Positions 60,158-64,000 of a stretch of DNA of 64,000 nucleotides are shown here, piece after piece. This stretch comes from Helicobacter_B zhangjianzhongii. GTDB lineage: Bacteria > Campylobacterota > Campylobacteria > Campylobacterales > Helicobacteraceae. Positions within the stretch are counted from its first letter, which is position 1, and each line of letters begins with the position of its first letter. The DNA lies in the NCBI RefSeq assembly GCF_030249855.1, contig NZ_JANURN010000002.1, positions 62,001-126,000 of the forward strand, read 5' to 3'. Position numbers and translations under genes: made by a program. The notes beneath the pieces are model-generated. The model did no database searches. It saw nothing but the letters and a program-made list of their open reading frames with translations, and was not told the origin of the DNA.

Positions 60158-63100
60158 ATGGATATTCGTGCCAAGTTTTTAGAATTTTTTGAAAAAAAGG
60201 GGCATAAGGTGTATAGCTCTATGCCTTTAGTCCCAGATGATGCGAGCTTGCTTTTTACCAATGCGGGAATGGTGCAGTTCAAGGATATTTTCACAGGCAA
60301 GATTCCAGCCCCAAGTCCCAATATCGCTACAAGCGCGCAGCTTTGTATCCGTGCAGGCGGGAAGCATAATGACTTAGAAAATGTCGGCTACACAGCGCGC
60401 CATCACACGCTTTTTGAAATGCTTGGCAACTTTAGCTTTGGGGCGTATTTTAAAAAAGAAGCTATTGCGTATGCGTGGGAGTTTGTAACAGAAATTTTAG
60501 GCTTTGATAAGAGCCTTTTATATGTAACGATACACGAGAGCGATGATGAAGCCTATGAGCTGTGGTGCGAGCATATAGAGCCAGAACGCATTAAAAGAAT
60601 GGGCGATAAGGATAACTTCTGGCAAATGGGTGATACAGGACCTTGCGGACCTTGCAGTGAGATATATGTGGATCAAGGGGCAGAGTTTTTTAATGGGGAG
60701 GAGGATTATTTCGGCGGAGAGGGGGATAGATTTTTAGAGATATGGAATCTTGTGTTTATGCAGTATGAGCGGGATTCTAGTGGGGCGTTGAAGCCGCTAC
60801 CTAAGCCTAGCATTGATACAGGTATGGGGCTAGAACGCGTGGTGGCGTTGAAAGAGGGCAAACGCTCTAATTTTGACTCTAGCCTTTTTGTGCCTTTAAT
60901 CCACAAAGTGGAATCCCTAAGCAAACAAACATATATCTATGAAAGTGGGGCTAGTTTTAGGGTGATCGCTGATCACGCGCGCGCTGTCGCCTTTCTGCTC
61001 GCTCAAGGGGTAAATTTTGACAAAGAAGGCAGGGGCTATGTCTTGCGGAGAATCTTGCGCCGAGCGGTGAGACACGGCTATTTACTAGGCTTAAGAAAGG
61101 CGTTTTTATACGAAGTGGTGGGGGTGGTGTGTGATACTATGGGCGGGCATTATAGCTATTTGCAAGAGCGTAAAAATGCCCTACAAGAGCAATGCAAAGC
61201 AGAGGAAGAGAGGTTTTTTGAGACGATAGAGTTGGGGATGGCGTTGTTTCAAGCGGAGCTAGAAAAATTAAGAGGGCATTCAGCTAACAACAATTCATCT
61301 TTGGGTAATCATAGCGGCGATTTTGTGGATTTTAGGACAACCGCAGACCATCAGTCTAGCTCTGCCCTAAAATCCACAAAAAGCCCCACTAGCACCACCG
61401 CAAATACTAGAATCGTGGATTCTACAAAGCAAGACTCCAGCAATTCTAAGATTTTTGATGAGAAATGTGGGTTGCAAGGAAAATCGCAAGGGAGTTACCT
61501 TAGCGGAGAGCTGTGCGATTTTTCGCAGCTCCCGCATTTGTCGCAAAATGCAACGCATTTTAGCGGTGAAGTTGCTTTCAAGCTTTATGACACTTACGGC
61601 TTTCCACTTGATTTAACACAAGATATGCTAAGGGAGCTTGATTTAAGCGTAGATTTGCAGGGCTTTGAAAAATGTATGCAGGAGCAAAAAGATAGAAGCA
61701 AAGCACACTGGAGGGGCAGCGGTGATACTATCAAAGAAGGCGATTTTAATGCGCTGTTGAGTGAGTATGGCGAGAATGAGTTTGTAGGCTATGAGCGTAT
61801 GAGTGTGGAATCTAAGATTCTAGCCCTTTTGGATTCTGGCTTTAAACGCATAGAATCTTTAGAAGCAGGGCAAGAGGGCTGGGTGATGTTGGAAGATACG
61901 CCGTTTTATCCAGAGTCAGGGGGACCGGTGGGGGATACAGGAGTTTTACTTGGTTTGGGGCATTCAGCTTGTAACAATTCGTCTTTGGGTAATCATTGCA
62001 CCGATTTTACAAATTTTGAGAGAACCGCAGACCTCAAGTCTAGCTCCCCCTCAAAATTTGTAAAAAACAGCACAAGCACCACCGCAAATACTAGAATTGT
62101 GGATTCTACCCCTTGTGAGCGTGAGCTAAAACCCACAACCCCAAAATGCCAAGAGTCTAGTGGAGCAGAATCTCAAAAAGTGGATTCTAGTCATTGCGAG
62201 ACTTCCTTAGGAAGTCGTGGCAATCCACAGAACATAGTCGCTAAAGTTTTAGATACGCAAAAATACTTTGGTTTAAATCTCTCTAAAGTTGTCGCAGTAA
62301 ATATGCTAAAAGCAAGGGATTTGGTAAAAGCACAAGTGGATTCTAGTCGCTTTGAAATCATTAAGCACCACTCTGCTACGCATTTATTGCATTATGCTCT
62401 AAGGCAGATTCTAGGATCTCATATCGCCCAAGCTGGAAGCCTTGTAGAAGCAAATCGCTTGCGGTTTGACTTTAGCCACCCAAGGGCGTTAAGCGTCAAT
62501 GAGCTAGAGCAAATAGAAGCTTTAGTCAATAGCAAAATCGCAGAATCTTCACCGCAAATTTGTGAGACTATGGGCATAGAGCAGGCAAAAGCAAAGGGGG
62601 CTATGGCACTTTTTGGCGAGAAGTATGGGGAGAGTGTGCGTGTGATAACTCTCGGCGATTCTGTCGAGCTATGCGGGGGGATTCATATCCACAATACCGC
62701 AGAGATTGGGAGCTTTTATATCGTGCGTGAAAGTAGTGTCAGTAGCGGTGTTCGGCGTATTGAAGCGGTGTGCGGCAAAGCGGCATATAGCTATGGCAAA
62801 GCAGCATTAGAATCCATAAAAAGCCTAAAAGAGCAGCTAAAAGCTCAAGATGTCTTGCAAGGTGTGGCAAAATTGCAAAATGCACTCAAAGAAGCAAGAG
62901 ATAACGCAAACAAGGCAAAGCAAAGTGTCAAAAGCCTAGATTATGAGGAAGTAAATGGGGTGAAACTCATCGTCCTAAAGCTAGATTCAGTGGAAACAAA
63001 AGAGGCAAAAGACATCATAGATAGGGCAAAAAATGAGAATGAAAAAGTAGCGATTTTGCTTGTAACAGAATCTAGTGGAAAAGTAGCTTTAACTGCCGGG

Positions 63101-63280
63101 GTAAAAGGTGTGGCAAATCTCAAAGCCGGAGCGTGGGTAAAGCAAGTCGCACAAATCTTAGGGGGCAATGGCGGGGGCAGAGATGACTTTGCTACCGCTG
63201 GAGGTAAGACTACAGATCCTAACAAAATCCAAGAAGCCCTAGATGTAGCAAAAAGAATCGCAAGAGAGAAGCTAAGCTAA
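60158..63280 (+). CDS. alaS: Alanyl-tRNA synthetase with two repeat inserts
   Basis: Charges tRNA-Ala; essential. A 1040-residue protein against a normal 850-880. Catalytic domain: RAKFLEFFEKKGHKVYSS, MVQFKDIFTG, LEIWNLVFMQYER, and IDTGMGLERVVAL. Insert 1 (about residues 374-467) stands before KLYDTYGFPLDLT, insert 2 (about 603-693) in the region leading to the editing domain. The editing site HHSATHLLH and CGGIHIHNT is intact, and the C-terminal glycine-rich domain (GGGRDDFATAG) is present. Both inserts are open in frame and contain class A hairpins. The gene must work, so the inserts are tolerated or removed. Confidence 0.95.
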   Translation: MDIRAKFLEFFEKKGHKVYSSMPLVPDDASLLFTNAGMVQFKDIFTGKIPAPSPNIATSAQLCIRAGGKHNDLENVGYTARHHTLFEMLGNFSFGAYFKKEAIAYAWEFVTEILGFDKSLLYVTIHESDDEAYELWCEHIEPERIKRMGDKDNFWQMGDTGPCGPCSEIYVDQGAEFFNGEEDYFGGEGDRFLEIWNLVFMQYERDSSGALKPLPKPSIDTGMGLERVVALKEGKRSNFDSSLFVPLIHKVESLSKQTYIYESGASFRVIADHARAVAFLLAQGVNFDKEGRGYVLRRILRRAVRHGYLLGLRKAFLYEVVGVVCDTMGGHYSYLQERKNALQEQCKAEEERFFETIELGMALFQAELEKLRGHSANNNSSLGNHSGDFVDFRTTADHQSSSALKSTKSPTSTTANTRIVDSTKQDSSNSKIFDEKCGLQGKSQGSYLSGELCDFSQLPHLSQNATHFSGEVAFKLYDTYGFPLDLTQDMLRELDLSVDLQGFEKCMQEQKDRSKAHWRGSGDTIKEGDFNALLSEYGENEFVGYERMSVESKILALLDSGFKRIESLEAGQEGWVMLEDTPFYPESGGPVGDTGVLLGLGHSACNNSSLGNHCTDFTNFERTADLKSSSPSKFVKNSTSTTANTRIVDSTPCERELKPTTPKCQESSGAESQKVDSSHCETSLGSRGNPQNIVAKVLDTQKYFGLNLSKVVAVNMLKARDLVKAQVDSSRFEIIKHHSATHLLHYALRQILGSHIAQAGSLVEANRLRFDFSHPRALSVNELEQIEALVNSKIAESSPQICETMGIEQAKAKGAMALFGEKYGESVRVITLGDSVELCGGIHIHNTAEIGSFYIVRESSVSSGVRRIEAVCGKAAYSYGKAALESIKSLKEQLKAQDVLQGVAKLQNALKEARDNANKAKQSVKSLDYEEVNGVKLIVLKLDSVETKEAKDIIDRAKNENEKVAILLVTESSGKVALTAGVKGVANLKAGAWVKQVAQILGGNGGGRDDFATAGGKTTDPNKIQEALDVAKRIAREKLS
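61268..61560 (+). repeat. Repeat insert 1 in alaS
   Basis: It begins with a class A hairpin (arms TTTTGTGGATTTTAGG, 61321-61336, and 61366-61381, exact) and ends with a class F hairpin (AAAATCGCA 61480-61488 and TGCGATTTT 61514-61522). The class F centre reads AGGGAGTTACCTTAGCGG. In between, the alaS frame reads STTANTRIVDSTK. Confidence 0.88.
61968..62236 (+). repeat. Repeat insert 2 in alaS
   Basis: It has a class A hairpin with arms TTTTACAAATTTTGAG (62004-62019) and 62049-62064 (exact), then KVDSS and a TCATTGCGAG module (62191-62224) with stem GACTTCC/GGAAGTC. Confidence 0.88.
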
Positions 63281-63307
63281 AAGTAAAAAGAGATAAAAGG
63301 AAGCGGT

Positions 63308-64000
63308 ATGCAGTGGAATAAAGAAGTGCAAGTTGATGAATGGGTAAGAGAGAAGCTAAAGTCTATGGGCTTAAAGCTAGGCAAAGACTTCTTAGAAAAA
63401 GATGCAAGTGCCTATCTCAAAGACGCCCTAAAAGGTGCAAGCAAGACCAAGAAGCAAACAGGCACAGGGATACCAGATTTTGTGATAGAAAAATACAAAG
63501 TTGATAATGAGATTATCCCAGTTATTTTTGAGTGTAAGCTAGGAGTAGGGAAGCTTGAAAAATACGCAAAGGATAATGAAAAAGCCCTAGATTTTTCTAA
63601 CGATGCCATTAGCAAATACGCCCTTAATGGTGCTTTGCATTACGCAAGGGTGGCATTGCAAAATGAAAGTCAAAAGCAAGACCACTACAAAGAAATCATC
63701 GCCATAGGCATAGCAGGAGATAATAGCCAAAATGTAAGGGTAAAAATCGCCTGTGTCTTTGCAGACTCTTCACTTGCCTATAAGGAGATAAAACACACAA
63801 ATTTAGACTTTTTAGAAAATGCCAAAAGCTTTACACATTTTTATAAAGAAGAGTGCAAACTCACAGAAGAGGATAGGCACTTGATACTTATCAGAGGTAA
63901 ATGGCATTTATCCTATCATAGTGCCCAGCTTAATAAGCTTATGCACAATCACAACATCACCGCACCCCAAAGAGTGCTTTACATCGCAGGTATGATTCTA
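63308..64000 (+). CDS. N-terminal part of a probable type IIG/I restriction-modification protein (runs past the window)
   Basis: Open from ATG 63308 to the end of the window, 231 codons. Residues 51-54 (IPDF) and the later ECKLG give a PD-(D/E)xK nuclease pattern, and the following KYAKDNEKALDFSNDAISKYAL segment resembles the N-terminus of large fused restriction-methylation enzymes in Campylobacterota. Methylase motifs would lie beyond the window, so the class cannot be confirmed. The ATG has AAAAGGAAGCGG before it. It is the only gene in the window without repeat sequence near it apart from the alaS end. Confidence 0.65.
   Translation, partial: MQWNKEVQVDEWVREKLKSMGLKLGKDFLEKDASAYLKDALKGASKTKKQTGTGIPDFVIEKYKVDNEIIPVIFECKLGVGKLEKYAKDNEKALDFSNDAISKYALNGALHYARVALQNESQKQDHYKEIIAIGIAGDNSQNVRVKIACVFADSSLAYKEIKHTNLDFLENAKSFTHFYKEECKLTEEDRHLILIRGKWHLSYHSAQLNKLMHNHNITAPQRVLYIAGMIL

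Noticed and set aside
61268..62236. alaS and murJ inserts as assembly artefacts
   Set aside because: The frame is open through each insert, the same modules occur in many loci with unique flanks, and stems are matched within each copy; misassembly would not keep these. Long reads would still be a good control.
1..64000. tRNA, rRNA or insertion-sequence transposase genes
   Set aside because: No tRNA-like GTTC loops with matching stems and no transposase motifs were seen in the intergenic regions.

Overview
The window reads as chromosome of a Helicobacter, most likely an enterohepatic-type species. The evidence is an epsilonproteobacterial flagellin A, a protein very like the H. pylori cholesterol alpha-glucosyltransferase in the same metG / MurF-like / cmoB / hotdog gene order, the NifU/NifS pair, HypB-HypC-HypD, the cbf2-fba pair, accD-rlmH-dksA, and minD-minE ... 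dprA-yqgF. No tRNA, rRNA or CRISPR array was seen. The species is not determined. Layout: 1-3.7 kb murJ (5' end outside the window), cysS and an unknown gene. 3.8-9.7 kb flaA, a phospholipase D-type lipoprotein, nifU and nifS. 10-20 kb a radical-SAM gene broken by one stop codon, then a long plus-strand run from metG to hypC, a DUF2147 gene and hypD. 20-24 kb gltS, fliW, an S4 protein and a phase-variable fucosyltransferase. 24.1-27.2 kb a compact candidate defence module: a GmrSD-like DUF262/DUF1524 protein, a protein with four CxxC motifs, and a divergent small HTH protein behind a perfect inverted repeat. 27.7-34.3 kb thrC, argB, argD, cbf2 and fba. 35-42.3 kb nfeD/SPFH, an O-antigen ligase-like gene, and a dksA-rlmH-accD-IMPase block. 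42.4-52.4 kb a minus-strand surface-glycan operon of glycosyltransferases, an FkbM methyltransferase, and Wzz-like and Wzy/EpsG-like proteins. 52.5-64 kb Na/Pi transporter, recO, a lipoprotein, minDE, a polysaccharide-deacetylase-like protein, dprA, yqgF, alaS and the start of a probable restriction-modification gene. The most unusual property is a dense family of repeats that cuts across gene boundaries. A 15-base word (CTAGAATCCACTTTT and its complement) occurs dozens of times, often as two facing copies in a perfect palindrome. Between the copies lie several classes of hairpin modules. Each class keeps the same loop or internal-loop sequence, while the stem arms differ from copy to copy and stay complementary. 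The modules fill intergenic islands and also lie, without stop codons and in the reading frame of the host, inside murJ, alaS (twice), metG, argD, an inositol-monophosphatase-family gene and most of the glycosyltransferases. Several inserts end in the same peptide (KPTPKPKK.AQS), which points to an element with a defined end and fixed orientation. One insert appears to have joined two glycosyltransferase genes into one reading frame. Three glycan genes carry G/C tracts of 12, 12 and 14 bases. By frame arithmetic 11 or 14 bases keep each gene open, so two of the three are currently off. How the parts may work together: the glycan operon, the fucosyltransferase and the cholesterol glucosyltransferase shape the cell surface, and both tract switching and repeat insertion diversify them. 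DprA and RecO belong to DNA uptake and recombination, which makes an uptake-signal role for the 15-base word worth testing. All function calls rest on reading the sequence only; no database search was run.
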